This document shows positions 1 through 7,422 of a stretch of DNA of 25,980 nt, piece by piece. Positions within the stretch are counted from its first letter, which is position 1. Every line of letters begins with the position of its first letter. Position numbers and translations under genes: made by a program. Location of the stretch: assembly GCA_964548275.1 (NCBI GenBank), contig CAZJQI010000061.1, positions 1 through 25,980 on the forward strand, in the 5' to 3' direction. Source of the stretch: JAUVUV01 sp964548275. Lineage in GTDB: Bacteria > Gemmatimonadota > Glassbacteria > GWA2-58-10. The notes under the pieces are model-generated. The model saw nothing but the letters and a program-made list of their open reading frames with translations, did no database searches and was not told the DNA's origin.

Positions 1-294
1 GATTCACACACAGATCACACTGATACCCCGCAGCTCTGCTGCGGGGTAGTTCATTTCGCCAGCAAAATTGTAAGTTATGCAAAAAGATTGTTTTCATATT
101 AGCTATTGGAGCGAGAACATGTCAAGGCGAAAACAGCAGCGGAGTGTAATGAATAATGTTTCGCCAAGGCTGGTTTTTATTATATAAGCGGATTGACTGC
201 CAGCCTGCGATCTTTTAAGTTAATACCCCGATATTTAAGATTTTGGACTTTAGCCACGGCGAATCAAAGTTCACCTGAAGGAGTTTCTCCTGCC
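1..294. other. Intergenic region upstream of the GlmU-like gene
   Basis: Apart from the hairpin at 24-48, I see no coding frame with a plausible start and ribosome binding site. An AT-rich stretch at about 170-190 could hold a -10 element for the downstream gene, but no convincing -35 accompanies it. Confidence 0.4.
24..48. repeat. REP-like perfect palindrome
   Basis: An 11-base arm, TACCCCGCAGC, is followed by a 3-base loop (TCT) and the exact reverse complement. The hairpin is not followed by a T-run on either strand, so it does not look like an intrinsic terminator. Short GC-rich palindromes of this type are commonly dispersed in intergenic DNA of environmental bacteria. Only one copy lies in this window, so calling it a dispersed repeat is an inference. 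Confidence 0.6.
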
Positions 295-1590
295 ATGAAA
301 CTGGTGATTTTCGAGCCTGAAAAATTTTACAATTTTTATCCTATCGCATACCTGCGACCAACATTCGAGCTGCGCTGCGGCCACAGCCTGCTCTATGAAA
401 AAATAATCCGCAGCCATCCCGGGCTGCCGGTATTCTTTTTCTGCCGCGACTGCCTGGCGGAAACCTTTGCCGAGCGGGCACCCGAAGGTGCATCAGTCAA
501 TGACCCGACCGGCCTGGATGATGATCTTTTGGTGGTCAACGGGTGCATACTCGCCGGTGACTGGAACCTGAAGAGAGACCGCGGCGAAGAAGTCGGGATG
601 AGCCCGGAGGGCGACCTGCTGTATGCGCGGATAAACAAAGCAACCGCCTCCTCACTGCCCAAAGGTAATATCAACACCTTTCTCGCCGCTGCAACGGAGA
701 AACTGCCCCCAAAAACGGATGAGAGTCTTACCCTGATCAGATACCAGTGGGAGCTGATCCGCCACAACCCGGGGACAATTGTCTCTGATTTCAAGCTTGC
801 GGGAAAAAGCGGGGTCGAGGGCATTCTTCACTCGACTGCCACTGTATTCGGCTCTCTGGAAAATCTTTATATCGCCCCTGAAGCCGAGGTGCATCCTCAG
901 GTTGTGATCGACACAAAAGGCGGGCCGGTCACTATCGAGCGCGGGGCAATCGTGTTTCCCCACAGCCGGGTCAAGGGCCCATGCTATATCGGCCCTGAAT
1001 CCCAGATCACCAGAGGCAACATTCACGAGGGATGCTCGTTCGGGCCGGTGGTCCGGGTCGGCGGAGAGGTCGAGGAAAGCATTCTCCACGGCTACTCGAA
1101 CAAGTACCACGACGGCTTTCTCGGCCACGCCTACGTGGGTGAATGGGTGAACCTGGGCGCACTGACCACAAACAGCGACCTGAAAAACGACTACAGCACA
1201 GTGGAAATGTACATGCAGGACGCCGGGGGCAAATGGAGCTATATCGACACCGGGAACACCAAGGTCGGCTCTTTTATCGGCGACCACACCAAGACCTCGA
1301 TCGGCACGTTTCTCAATACCGGCTCCCATGTCGGAGTGATGACCCTGCTGATGGGCACCGGCAAGGTGCTGCCCAAGTTCATCCCCTCCTTCTGCTGGTT
1401 CCTCGAGGGGGCAATCACCGCCGGATTCGGTTTCAACAAGCTGGTCGAGACAGCCGAGGTGGCCACAGCTCGCAGAAACCGCGCACTAACCGAGGCTGAC
1501 AGACGCCTGCTGAAACATGTCCACGAGCTTACCAGGCCCGAGCGGAGCAAGGCGATCAAAAAAGACCGGAAGAAACTGCTGAAAGGGTAA
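295..1590 (+). CDS. GlmU-like sugar nucleotidyltransferase/acyltransferase family protein
   Basis: The product is about 431 residues. The N-terminal 190 residues resemble the degenerate nucleotidyltransferase domain of bacterial 'putative sugar nucleotidyltransferase' proteins (starting MKLVIFEPEKFYNFYPIAYL). The region from about 210 to 400 is a left-handed beta-helix of hexapeptide-type repeats, with segments such as IGPESQITRGNIHEG, YVGEWVNLGALTTNSDLKN and KVGSFIGDHTKTSIGTF. This is the domain order of GlmU, but the canonical GlmU pyrophosphorylase signature is not evident, so the substrate is unknown. A role in activating or acylating a sugar for cell-envelope glycans is the family-level expectation. 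I chose the ATG at 295 because GAAGGAG lies at 278-284. An in-frame upstream start at 193 would add residues without family resemblance. The gene stands alone, with repeats downstream and no clear terminator. Confidence 0.8.
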   Translation: MKLVIFEPEKFYNFYPIAYLRPTFELRCGHSLLYEKIIRSHPGLPVFFFCRDCLAETFAERAPEGASVNDPTGLDDDLLVVNGCILAGDWNLKRDRGEEVGMSPEGDLLYARINKATASSLPKGNINTFLAAATEKLPPKTDESLTLIRYQWELIRHNPGTIVSDFKLAGKSGVEGILHSTATVFGSLENLYIAPEAEVHPQVVIDTKGGPVTIERGAIVFPHSRVKGPCYIGPESQITRGNIHEGCSFGPVVRVGGEVEESILHGYSNKYHDGFLGHAYVGEWVNLGALTTNSDLKNDYSTVEMYMQDAGGKWSYIDTGNTKVGSFIGDHTKTSIGTFLNTGSHVGVMTLLMGTGKVLPKFIPSFCWFLEGAITAGFGFNKLVETAEVATARRNRALTEADRRLLKHVHELTRPERSKAIKKDRKKLLKG

Positions 1591-1678
1591 TTTTTGTAAA
1601 GCTCAAAAAAAATATTCAATTTTATCCTGGATTATTCATAAATCCTCTGGCCGATTTTCTAAAATTGTTGATTACTAG

Positions 1679-1796
1679 AAGGGTGTTGAAATTTCATCGA
1701 TTTCCTTTTGTAGAAAAACGAAACAATGTCCGGGTTGAATTGAAACTGTTTAAAAAACGATCATTTGCGTAGGGACACGGCGCGCCGTGTCCCTAC
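1679..1796 (+). repeat. 118-bp dispersed element, copy 1
   Basis: This stretch matches the reverse complement of 20809-20925 with three substitutions and one single-base indel that I can count, about 97% identity. It ends exactly at a 28-bp palindrome (1769-1796; half-site GTAGGGACACGGCG), beyond which the copies share nothing. It is non-coding. A transposase-less mobile element (MITE or REP/RAYT type) or a recombination target is the natural interpretation, but no transposase or target-site duplication is visible. Confidence 0.85.
1769..1796. repeat. 28-bp perfect palindrome in element copy 1
   Basis: The half-site GTAGGGACACGGCG is followed directly by its reverse complement, so the sequence is perfectly self-complementary with no spacer. 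One more flanking base on each side also pairs (1768-1797). The same palindrome ends the other copy at 20809-20836. Palindromes of this style are widespread in environmental bacterial genomes. Confidence 0.85.
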
Positions 1797-1906
1797 GGGT
1801 GGTTTTTACCGAAACCATGGAATAACACAGCTTTGGTCCATTATTTTCGGAGCAGATAAGTTAATTCTGAATCTGTCTCTTTTACCTCGCTCCTTTGGAG
1901 GTCGCC

Positions 1907-1934
1907 TCGTGCTCGGCACGTACCCTGAGCACGA
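1907..1934. repeat. Imperfect-loop hairpin
   Basis: Arms TCGTGCTC (1907-1914) and GAGCACGA (1927-1934) are exact complements separated by 12 bases. No T-run follows. It is one of several hairpins clustered between 1679 and 2062. Confidence 0.45.
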
Positions 1935-1964
1935 AAGGCATGCCGGATGTTGGAACATCTATCA

Positions 1965-2003
1965 GGGCAGCGATGGAAATTATTTATCATCTACACGCTG
2001 CCC
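1965..2003. repeat. Hairpin with 8-bp stem
   Basis: GGGCAGCG (1965-1972) and CGCTGCCC (1996-2003) are exact complements with a 23-base AT-rich loop. There is no T-tract immediately downstream, so a terminator is not favoured. Confidence 0.4.
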
Positions 2004-2040
2004 CTATTATGTTCTTTAGCCACGAGACTTCATTAAGCGT

Positions 2041-2062
2041 AGGGCGAGTCATGCCTCGCCCT
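2041..2062. repeat. REP-like hairpin
   Basis: AGGGCGAG (2041-2048) pairs with CTCGCCCT (2055-2062) around a 6-base loop. It resembles the 1769-1796 palindrome in layout (GTAGGG at the edge) but differs in sequence, which suggests a related family of short palindromes. Confidence 0.5.
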
Positions 2063-2152
2063 GTTCGGGCTCCCGTATAAAGGACCCTGTTAAGGCTTGT
2101 GTCAATTTATGAATAATTCAGGTTTATATACTTCTACTCAGCGGAGAAAAGG

Positions 2153-2398
2153 ATGGCAGACTATCAGGAGGTTCTGGCTCGGGTAAAAAAAGTCACCGCG
2201 GAGATTTTGAACCTGGATGAATCAGAGATCAATGAATACAGCCAGTTCGCTTGCGATCTGGGCGCAGAGTCGATAGATTCGATCAAGCTGGTTGCCGGTT
2301 TCGATGAGGAATTCGACATCGAAATGGACGAGGAGCAAGCAGTCAATGTGCAGTCGGTGGAGGAAGCAGTGAAATTTATCATGCCCTACCTTGATTGA
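2153..2398 (+). CDS. Acyl carrier protein
   Basis: This 81-residue acidic protein has the acyl carrier protein fold signature. The phosphopantetheine attachment site is DLGAESIDSIKL, with Ser40 the modified residue, followed by a typical helix III (AVNVQSVEEAVKFI). The usual DSL motif is ESI here, a tolerated variant. It would carry an acyl or aminoacyl group as a thioester on 4'-phosphopantetheine in the cytosol. GGAGAAAAGG precedes the ATG. No ketosynthase, malonyl transferase or other fatty-acid gene is adjacent, so this is probably a specialised ACP rather than the housekeeping AcpP. Its only close neighbour on the strand is the AAC(3)-family transferase 112 bp downstream, with which it is probably cotranscribed. 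Confidence 0.9.
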   Translation: MADYQEVLARVKKVTAEILNLDESEINEYSQFACDLGAESIDSIKLVAGFDEEFDIEMDEEQAVNVQSVEEAVKFIMPYLD

Positions 2399-2510
2399 AC
2401 TCTCTTTAAGATCAGCAATTAACCCAATACTTTCCGAAAAGAAGGGTAAACTGATAAGGCCCTCCTGATTTGTCTTGATTCCAGGCACACTTACGAAACG
2501 GTTGAAACCG

Positions 2511-3404
2511 ATGGAGAAAAAGAAGAAGAAAGAATATCCCCTGTTTACAAGGGAGCTGTTAGTTGAGGGCTTGGGAGAGTTGGGCCTCGGGCGCGGGGAT
2601 GTGGCGTTCATGCATAGCTCGCTCAAAGACCTGGCACCAGCGGCCCAACTGGTGAAACTGCCCGAGATGGGCATGCCTTTTGTGATCGAAGCGCTGAAAG
2701 AGGTGGTCGGCCCGCAAGGATTGATCGTGCTGCCCACATTCTCTTTCTGTTTCGCGAAAAGCTCTCTGGGGCCTACCGGCACTATCTGGGACAAGAAAAC
2801 CTCTCGCTCCAGAGTGGGTGCCATAACCAACTATTTTCTGAAACAGCGGGGAGTCCAGCGAAGTGACCATCCCACCCACAGCGTGGCCGCTCTGGGCACA
2901 CGGGCAGAGGAGTTTGTCAAAGGGCATGCCTGGAACCACGGCAGCACTTTCCACCGCGGCAGTCCCTGGGGCAGGCTCTGCGACTGGGACAGCTACGTGC
3001 TGTTTCTTGGCACTCACCTGAATACCTGCACCCTGGTTCACGCTGTAGAGGACTGGATGGGGCTGCCCTATCTGGTGGACGCCGAGTGCGTGATCCTGGA
3101 TGATAACAGGGATGTCAAGTTCGTTCCGGTTGCCGGCTCTCCGGCTGGATGCCGGGATTTCTACAATAAGAGAGATACAAAACTGGAAAAGCGTTTTGCC
3201 GGGGTGGATTTCTACAAGAGCGGCAAAATCTGCATGGCCGATGTCACTTTGTTCAAGGCAGGTGAATTTGTCCGCCATCTCTGGCAGTGGCTCAAGGAGG
3301 ACCCCTGGCTTCTGCTTCACAAGGACTCAAAGGACGAATTCTGCTGGCAGGCAGGCCAGGCTGCCGAAAAACATCTGGCAAATTTCGATGAACCCTGCCC
3401 CTAA
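2511..3404 (+). CDS. AAC(3)-family (aminoglycoside 3-N-acetyltransferase-like) N-acyltransferase
   Basis: The 297-residue product resembles the antibiotic NAT family. Visible landmarks are MHSSLK (about residues 34-39), the conserved HPTHSVAALG segment (His120 and His123), SPWGRL, and a later LGTHLNTCTLVHAVED segment matching the family's substrate/cofactor region. Characterised members move an acetyl group from acetyl-CoA to an amine. Many chromosomal members act on metabolites or surface sugars rather than drugs, so resistance should not be assumed. The ATG at 2511 gives a Lys-rich N-terminus. A TTG at 2475 is in frame and would add 12 residues. Neither has a strong ribosome binding site. 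The ACP just upstream raises the possibility that the acyl donor is ACP-bound. A terminator follows at 3431. Confidence 0.82.
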   Translation: MEKKKKKEYPLFTRELLVEGLGELGLGRGDVAFMHSSLKDLAPAAQLVKLPEMGMPFVIEALKEVVGPQGLIVLPTFSFCFAKSSLGPTGTIWDKKTSRSRVGAITNYFLKQRGVQRSDHPTHSVAALGTRAEEFVKGHAWNHGSTFHRGSPWGRLCDWDSYVLFLGTHLNTCTLVHAVEDWMGLPYLVDAECVILDDNRDVKFVPVAGSPAGCRDFYNKRDTKLEKRFAGVDFYKSGKICMADVTLFKAGEFVRHLWQWLKEDPWLLLHKDSKDEFCWQAGQAAEKHLANFDEPCP

Positions 3405-3430
3405 TGAAAAATAAACGCCCAATGATTCAT

Positions 3431-3461
3431 GGCCGGCGGCTTTAAGCCGTCGGCCTTTTTC
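3431..3461 (+). terminator. Rho-independent terminator after the ACP/AAC(3) pair
   Basis: GGCCGGCGGCTT pairs with AAGCCGTCGGCC (one G-U wobble) around a very short loop, and is followed by TTTTT at 3456-3460. It lies 27 bp after the stop codon of the acetyltransferase. Confidence 0.85.
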
Positions 3462-3478
3462 GTGCCGGTCTTGCATCC

Positions 3479-3508
3479 TTGACTTTGCTGCTGAGCCTGT
3501 GGTAAATT
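3479..3508 (+). promoter_or_regulatory. Putative sigma-70 promoter of the sugar-catabolism cassette
   Basis: TTGACT at 3479-3484 and TAAATT at 3503-3508 are separated by 18 bases. It sits just after the terminator at 3431 and before the oxidoreductase gene, the expected place for the cassette promoter. It would give a leader of about 140 bases. Confidence 0.45.
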
Positions 3509-3653
3509 GGTCTTGCAAAGAATCTCAGTCAGAGGAGTTAGAAGCCTGGCAGAGGATACAGGCAACTGCCTCTCTTTCCGAAATCATACAGAAATCCCTT
3601 CTCCAAAAAATTCTTTCTTACCCCACGAGAGTGATCAATCGCGGAGGTCCAAA

Positions 3654-4970
3654 ATGACAGAAAAAAGTATTTCCCGCCGGGAAGCGATCAGAAAGACCTC
3701 GCTCGGCGCGGCGGGCCTGGCCCTGGCTTTCGGCGGAGTGAACCCGCACAGGGTTCTCGGAGCAAACGAGCGGGTCAGAGTCGGGTTCGTGGGCCTGGGT
3801 GGCCGCTGTAAATCCCTGATGCAAGCCTTCCAGGCAAATGCCAAAGACCTCAACATGGAGATCGGCGCGGTCTGCGATATCTGGAACAAGCGGCTCGATT
3901 CAGGGGCGGAGTTTGCCGCTGAGCTGACCGGCAAGATGCCCAAGAAAGCGCGCAACATGGATGAACTCTGGGAAATGAAAGATATCGAGGCTGTTGTGTT
4001 CGCCACCGCGGATTTCCAGCACGCCTACCATTGCTCTGAGGCCGTGCGCGCCGGGAGAGACCTCTATATCGAGAAACCCCTGGCCAACCGGATGGTGGAT
4101 GCCCGCGAGGTGCTGAAAACAGTCACCTCAAGCGACCGGATCGTCCAGGTAGGAACCCAGCGCCGCAGCGGCGTGAACTATATCAATGCAGCAAAGTATA
4201 TCAAGAGCGGGAAATTCGGCAGGATCAAGATGGTCGATATCACCTGGAACGTGAACCAGCCCAAACGCTGGCGCCACCCGGATGTAGTGGCCTCCCTGCG
4301 CAAAGAGGACACCGACTGGACCCGCTTCCTGGTCAACCGGCCCTACGAGCCCTGGAACCCGCGGATCTATGTCGAATTCCGCCTTTTCTGGCCCTACAGC
4401 ACAGGGATCCCGGGGCAGTGGATGGTCCACCAGATAGACACCGTGCACTGGTTCTCAGGCTACAACCATCCAAACAACGTGGTGGCCAACGGCGGGGTTT
4501 ATCTCTGGAACGACGGCCGCCGCAACGCGGACACCATGACCGCGGTGTTCGAGTACGGCAAGGGAGAGGAAAAATTCCAGGTCGTTTACTCCTCGCGCCA
4601 GACCAACAGCTACGGCGGAGTGAAAGAAATTTTCCTTTCCAACCTCGGGGCAATCAACCTCGACACCAACAAGATTACCGGGGAGGGCGGGCTCACGCCG
4701 GAACACAGCCTGGACGGCAAGGACTACAGGCTCACAGAGATGGAAATATCCTCTGGAGAATCCCTGTCAACCGGCATTGGAGAAGTTGACGACATGACTG
4801 TGGCGCATATGCGCAATTTCATGGAGTGTATCCGCAGCCGCAAGCAGCCCAACGCTGATATCTACTCAGGCTACAACCACGCAATTGCCAACTGCATGAC
4901 CGCAGAGGCCCTTCACACAGGCAAAAAAATTACTTTCGACCAGGCAAAACAGGAGGTGGTAACTGATTGA
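3654..4970 (+). CDS. TAT-exported Gfo/Idh/MocA-family oxidoreductase
   Basis: The 438-residue product starts with a twin-arginine signal (SRREAIRK, Arg8-Arg9, then a hydrophobic stretch to about residue 28). A Rossmann nucleotide-binding motif VGFVGLGGRC follows at about 43-52, and the family EKP motif (IEKPLANRM) lies at about residue 140. Such enzymes oxidise or reduce sugar hydroxyls with a tightly bound NAD(P), and TAT export means it folds with cofactor in the cytosol and works in the periplasm. The ATG at 3654 is preceded by GGAGG at 3643-3647. An in-frame start at 3507 would put a non-homologous tail before the signal. Next to a DUF1080 protein, a role in forming or processing 3-keto-sugars is the best inference. 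The substrate is not readable from sequence. Confidence 0.9.
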   Translation: MTEKSISRREAIRKTSLGAAGLALAFGGVNPHRVLGANERVRVGFVGLGGRCKSLMQAFQANAKDLNMEIGAVCDIWNKRLDSGAEFAAELTGKMPKKARNMDELWEMKDIEAVVFATADFQHAYHCSEAVRAGRDLYIEKPLANRMVDAREVLKTVTSSDRIVQVGTQRRSGVNYINAAKYIKSGKFGRIKMVDITWNVNQPKRWRHPDVVASLRKEDTDWTRFLVNRPYEPWNPRIYVEFRLFWPYSTGIPGQWMVHQIDTVHWFSGYNHPNNVVANGGVYLWNDGRRNADTMTAVFEYGKGEEKFQVVYSSRQTNSYGGVKEIFLSNLGAINLDTNKITGEGGLTPEHSLDGKDYRLTEMEISSGESLSTGIGEVDDMTVAHMRNFMECIRSRKQPNADIYSGYNHAIANCMTAEALHTGKKITFDQAKQEVVTD

Positions 4971-5040
4971 AATCAGCCCGTAATCAATTAATGGAGTTTA
5001 TTTCCCATTTTGTTTTCGGGCACAAACTGCGAGGGGAAAT

Positions 5041-6135
5041 ATGAAATTTAAATTTATTCTGGTTGGGTTTTTACTTGCAATCTTTGCTTCAGGCTGTGGA
5101 ACCGAAAGCGTTGAAAAAGCCAGGAGTCAGAAAGCTGCCGGGGATACCACGATGATTTCAAAAGGTTTTAGGACTATCGAACGCCATGACCAACGCCAAT
5201 TTGATATCCTGTACGATGGCCAGCCTTTTACCTCTTACTGCTACTGGGAAAATCTCAAAAAACCAGCCCTCTACCCCTTGCGTACCGATGACGGAAGAGT
5301 GGTAACCCGCAGCTATCCAGCCAAGATGGCGCCTGGAGATCGAGTGGACCACCCGCATCATCTCTCCTGCTGGTTCAACTACGGCGATGTCAACGGCGAC
5401 GATTACTGGGGCCACAGCGCCGCGTCCAGGCTCGGTGGAAAACACGGCAGCATTGTTCACCGTAAGGTGGGCCGCATTCATAATTACGGTGATATGGTTC
5501 ATGTGGATTTTCACATGGACTGGATCGGCTCCAAAGGCGATAAGGTTCTTGAAGAGATGGACAGGATGTATTTTCGAGTCGGGCCCGGACTGCGTATAAT
5601 CGACAGAGTGATCACACTCACCGCCCAGGATAGGGAAGTTATATTCGGCGACACCAAGGAGGGAATGTTCGCGATCAGGGTTACCCGCGGCCTGGAAGAG
5701 CCCACGGACCAGCCGATCAAATATGTGGACGCACAGGGCGAAATCACCGAGGTCGCCCAGTTGGACAACACGGGCGTGGACGGCGAATATCTCTCCAGCG
5801 AGGGCCGGATCAACGAGAAAGAGGTCTGGGGAACCCGGGCCAAGTGGTGTATCCTGCGCGGCACTGTCGAGGGCAAGCCAGCCACGATCGGCATTTTCGA
5901 CCACCCGGACAATGTGGGATACCCAACCTACTGGCATGCGCGCGGGTATGGCCTTTTTGCCGCCAATCCGCTTGGATGGAAGACTTTCACAAAAGGCGAA
6001 AAAGAATTAAATTTTACTCTTGCGCCCGGCGAGAGCACCACTTTGCGTTACCGGATCCTTATCGCCTCGCGCCGGCTCGATGCGGAAGAGACCGAAAAAC
6101 TCTATGGAAACTGGCTTGAGGATATTGCCAACTAA
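5041..6135 (+). CDS. DUF6807 (PmoA-like) family lipoprotein
   Basis: The 364-residue protein has a lipoprotein signal peptide with lipobox ASGC (Cys19). The body carries the His-rich family signature RVDHPHHLSCWFNYGDVNG, and later GIFDHPDNVGYPTYWHARGYG and a C-terminal FTLAPGESTTLRYRILI strand pattern. Pfam names this family PmoA, but it is unrelated to the membrane-bound particulate methane monooxygenase and has no firmly established activity. Members usually accompany sugar oxidoreductases and DUF1080 hydrolases. GAGGGG precedes the ATG. It lies 70 bp after the oxidoreductase and 50 bp before the DUF1080 gene on the same strand, so it is very probably cotranscribed and acts in the periplasm on the same carbohydrate. 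Confidence 0.85.
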   Translation: MKFKFILVGFLLAIFASGCGTESVEKARSQKAAGDTTMISKGFRTIERHDQRQFDILYDGQPFTSYCYWENLKKPALYPLRTDDGRVVTRSYPAKMAPGDRVDHPHHLSCWFNYGDVNGDDYWGHSAASRLGGKHGSIVHRKVGRIHNYGDMVHVDFHMDWIGSKGDKVLEEMDRMYFRVGPGLRIIDRVITLTAQDREVIFGDTKEGMFAIRVTRGLEEPTDQPIKYVDAQGEITEVAQLDNTGVDGEYLSSEGRINEKEVWGTRAKWCILRGTVEGKPATIGIFDHPDNVGYPTYWHARGYGLFAANPLGWKTFTKGEKELNFTLAPGESTTLRYRILIASRRLDAEETEKLYGNWLEDIAN

Positions 6136-6185
6136 CCAAAGTTTTCCTTTATCAACTCCAACTTTTTCCAATAGGAGGAAACCTC

Positions 6186-6920
6186 ATGCTAGGAAGCAGG
6201 TTAAGGAAACCGGCCTTTGTGATCCTCGTATTCTGCCTGAGCCTCTATTTGACTGCCGCCCCAGCCCTTTACGCCCAGGGCTCCGGCAGTAAAACGGATG
6301 CCGGTTATGTCGAACTGCTCGCAAAAAACAGCCAGGGCAAGTTCACCAAACACGGCTGGAACCATTACGGCCCAGGGTATTTCACTCTCGATCCCGACAC
6401 TGGCGTGCTTAGCTCGCGCGGCGGCATGGGCGTTTTCTGGTACAGCGCCAGGCAATTCAAGGATTTCGTGCTCGAACTGGATTTCATGTGCGACAAGGAT
6501 AACACCAATTCCGGTATCTTTGTCCGCATGCCCAACATGCCCTCAAGCAACGACTATATTTTCGAATGCTTCGAGATACAGATCTACGACGCGGCGTTGA
6601 GCCAAAAGAAACACGTGATGCACACTACAGATGTCAAAGTGACAGACGATAGCCCCCTGCTGCACACCACCGGTGCTGTTTATGATGCCGAGCCGCCCAA
6701 GGAAATGGCCTCTTTGGGTCCCAACAAATGGAATCACTACAAAATAACTCTTCAGGGCCTGAAATATACTATCGAGTTGAACGGCCAGGTGGTGAACGAG
6801 TGGATGGCCGAACCGCGGGGCAAAGTGGCCACGCACTGGCCCAAAGGCTATATCGGCCTTCAGAACCACGACAACACCTCGAGCGTGCATTTCCGCAACA
6901 TCCGTGTCAAAGAGCTTTAA
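6186..6920 (+). CDS. DUF1080 family protein (3-keto-disaccharide hydrolase-like), exported
   Basis: The 244-residue product has a signal peptide (hydrophobic residues about 10-28, AQ cleavage near 31). A single jelly-roll domain follows, typical of DUF1080/3-keto-disaccharide hydrolases: WNHYGPGYFTLDPDTGVLSSRGG, FKDFVLELDFMCDKDNTNSGIFVRM, FECFEIQIYDA, and a C-terminal GYIGLQNHDNTSSVHFRNIRVKEL. Characterised members cleave glycosidic bonds of 3-keto-glycosides after an oxidoreductase has introduced the keto group. AGGAGG at 6174-6179 sets the ATG at 6186. It is the last gene of the cassette and is followed by a strong terminator. The substrate is unknown. Confidence 0.88.
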   Translation: MLGSRLRKPAFVILVFCLSLYLTAAPALYAQGSGSKTDAGYVELLAKNSQGKFTKHGWNHYGPGYFTLDPDTGVLSSRGGMGVFWYSARQFKDFVLELDFMCDKDNTNSGIFVRMPNMPSSNDYIFECFEIQIYDAALSQKKHVMHTTDVKVTDDSPLLHTTGAVYDAEPPKEMASLGPNKWNHYKITLQGLKYTIELNGQVVNEWMAEPRGKVATHWPKGYIGLQNHDNTSSVHFRNIRVKEL

Positions 6921-6942
6921 AAGCCGGTATTTTTGAAAGAAT

Positions 6943-6980
6943 AAGCCGCCCGGAGTGTGGAGCACCCCGGGCGGCTTTTC
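6943..6980 (+). terminator. Rho-independent terminator of the sugar cassette
   Basis: AAGCCGCCCGG (6943-6953) pairs perfectly with CCGGGCGGCTT (6967-6977) around a 13-base loop and is followed by T residues. It begins 23 bp after the DUF1080 stop codon. Confidence 0.92.
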
Positions 6981-7081
6981 ATATCCAATCCGTCTCTGAC
7001 CACTTTGGAAAAATCTATTGAGGAGTTTTAATACCAGTTTGAATATTCTGTTAAAAGATTCTGGAGGGGCAAATCAATACT

Positions 7082-7288
7082 GTGGCTAACACGAAAATAA
7101 CCCAAAAAGACCGGGAAAGGGCGCAGCATTGTCTGGAATGCCCGGTTTGCAATTACGCCAGGAAGAAACAGAAAGGGATAGTGTTCTGGTTTGTCAAGGC
7201 TGTCGAGAGCCGAATCTGCCCGTACGGCAAAGCTTACGAAAAGGTCTACGGACACAGGTCGCACGAGCCGCTCCCGCAGACAGACTAA
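7082..7288 (+). CDS. Small Cys-rich protein of unknown function
   Basis: A 68-residue basic protein opening with GTG and preceded by GGAGGGG at 7064-7070 (spacing slightly long). Cysteines occur as CLECPVC (Cys17, Cys20, Cys23) and ICPYG (Cys46), which could bind one metal ion, for example zinc or an Fe-S cluster. The segment GIVFWFVKAVE between them is hydrophobic but too short and polar-flanked to be a clear membrane helix. I do not recognise a characterised family. The good ribosome binding site and patterned cysteines argue it is real. It lies between the terminator at 6943 and the first propeller gene, 134 bp upstream of the latter. Confidence 0.6.
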   Translation: MANTKITQKDRERAQHCLECPVCNYARKKQKGIVFWFVKAVESRICPYGKAYEKVYGHRSHEPLPQTD

Positions 7289-7422
7289 GCGTTGCGCAGT
7301 ACGGGGTGGCTGGCAAAATGATTCGATTTTTTCTTTTCCACGTCCTAAAAGTTATAAATATTATTTTGCTGACTGATTTAATCCGACCCTGGATTTAACA
7401 CCGATTCATAAGGAGTGGTGAT

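Larger units (their letters stand above)
1591..2152. other. 562-bp non-coding repeat island
   Basis: No coding frame here is convincing. The region holds one copy of the 118-bp element (1679-1796) and three further hairpins: arms 1907-1914/1927-1934, 1965-1972/1996-2003 and 2041-2048/2055-2062. Small open frames that read through the repeats (for example from 1765) have no ribosome binding site. The last 50 bases presumably carry the leader of the acyl carrier protein gene. Confidence 0.65.

Noticed and set aside
652..1329. 225-codon open frame on the minus strand inside the GlmU-like gene
   Set aside because: Opposite a well-supported coding frame, no family resemblance and no ribosome binding site. 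It is an antisense shadow.
1765..2080. Short open frames in the repeat island, one starting MRRDTARRVPT
   Set aside because: They are translations of the palindrome and flanking hairpins. The same artificial peptide appears at the upstream end of the phosphatase frame at 20840.
2559..3320. 253-codon minus-strand open frame opposite the AAC(3)-like gene
   Set aside because: Shadow of the sense gene, with composition that follows its third-codon bias.
2511..3404. Calling the AAC(3)-like gene an antibiotic resistance determinant
   Set aside because: The family is broad, there is no resistance context, and the ACP neighbour suggests a metabolic role.
5158..5937. 259-codon minus-strand open frame opposite the DUF6807 gene
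   Set aside because: The sense frame has a lipoprotein signal and family motifs. The antisense frame has neither.
5041..6135. Reading the DUF6807 'PmoA' label as a methane monooxygenase subunit
   Set aside because: The protein is a soluble lipoprotein with no membrane helices of the particulate methane monooxygenase type. The family name is misleading.
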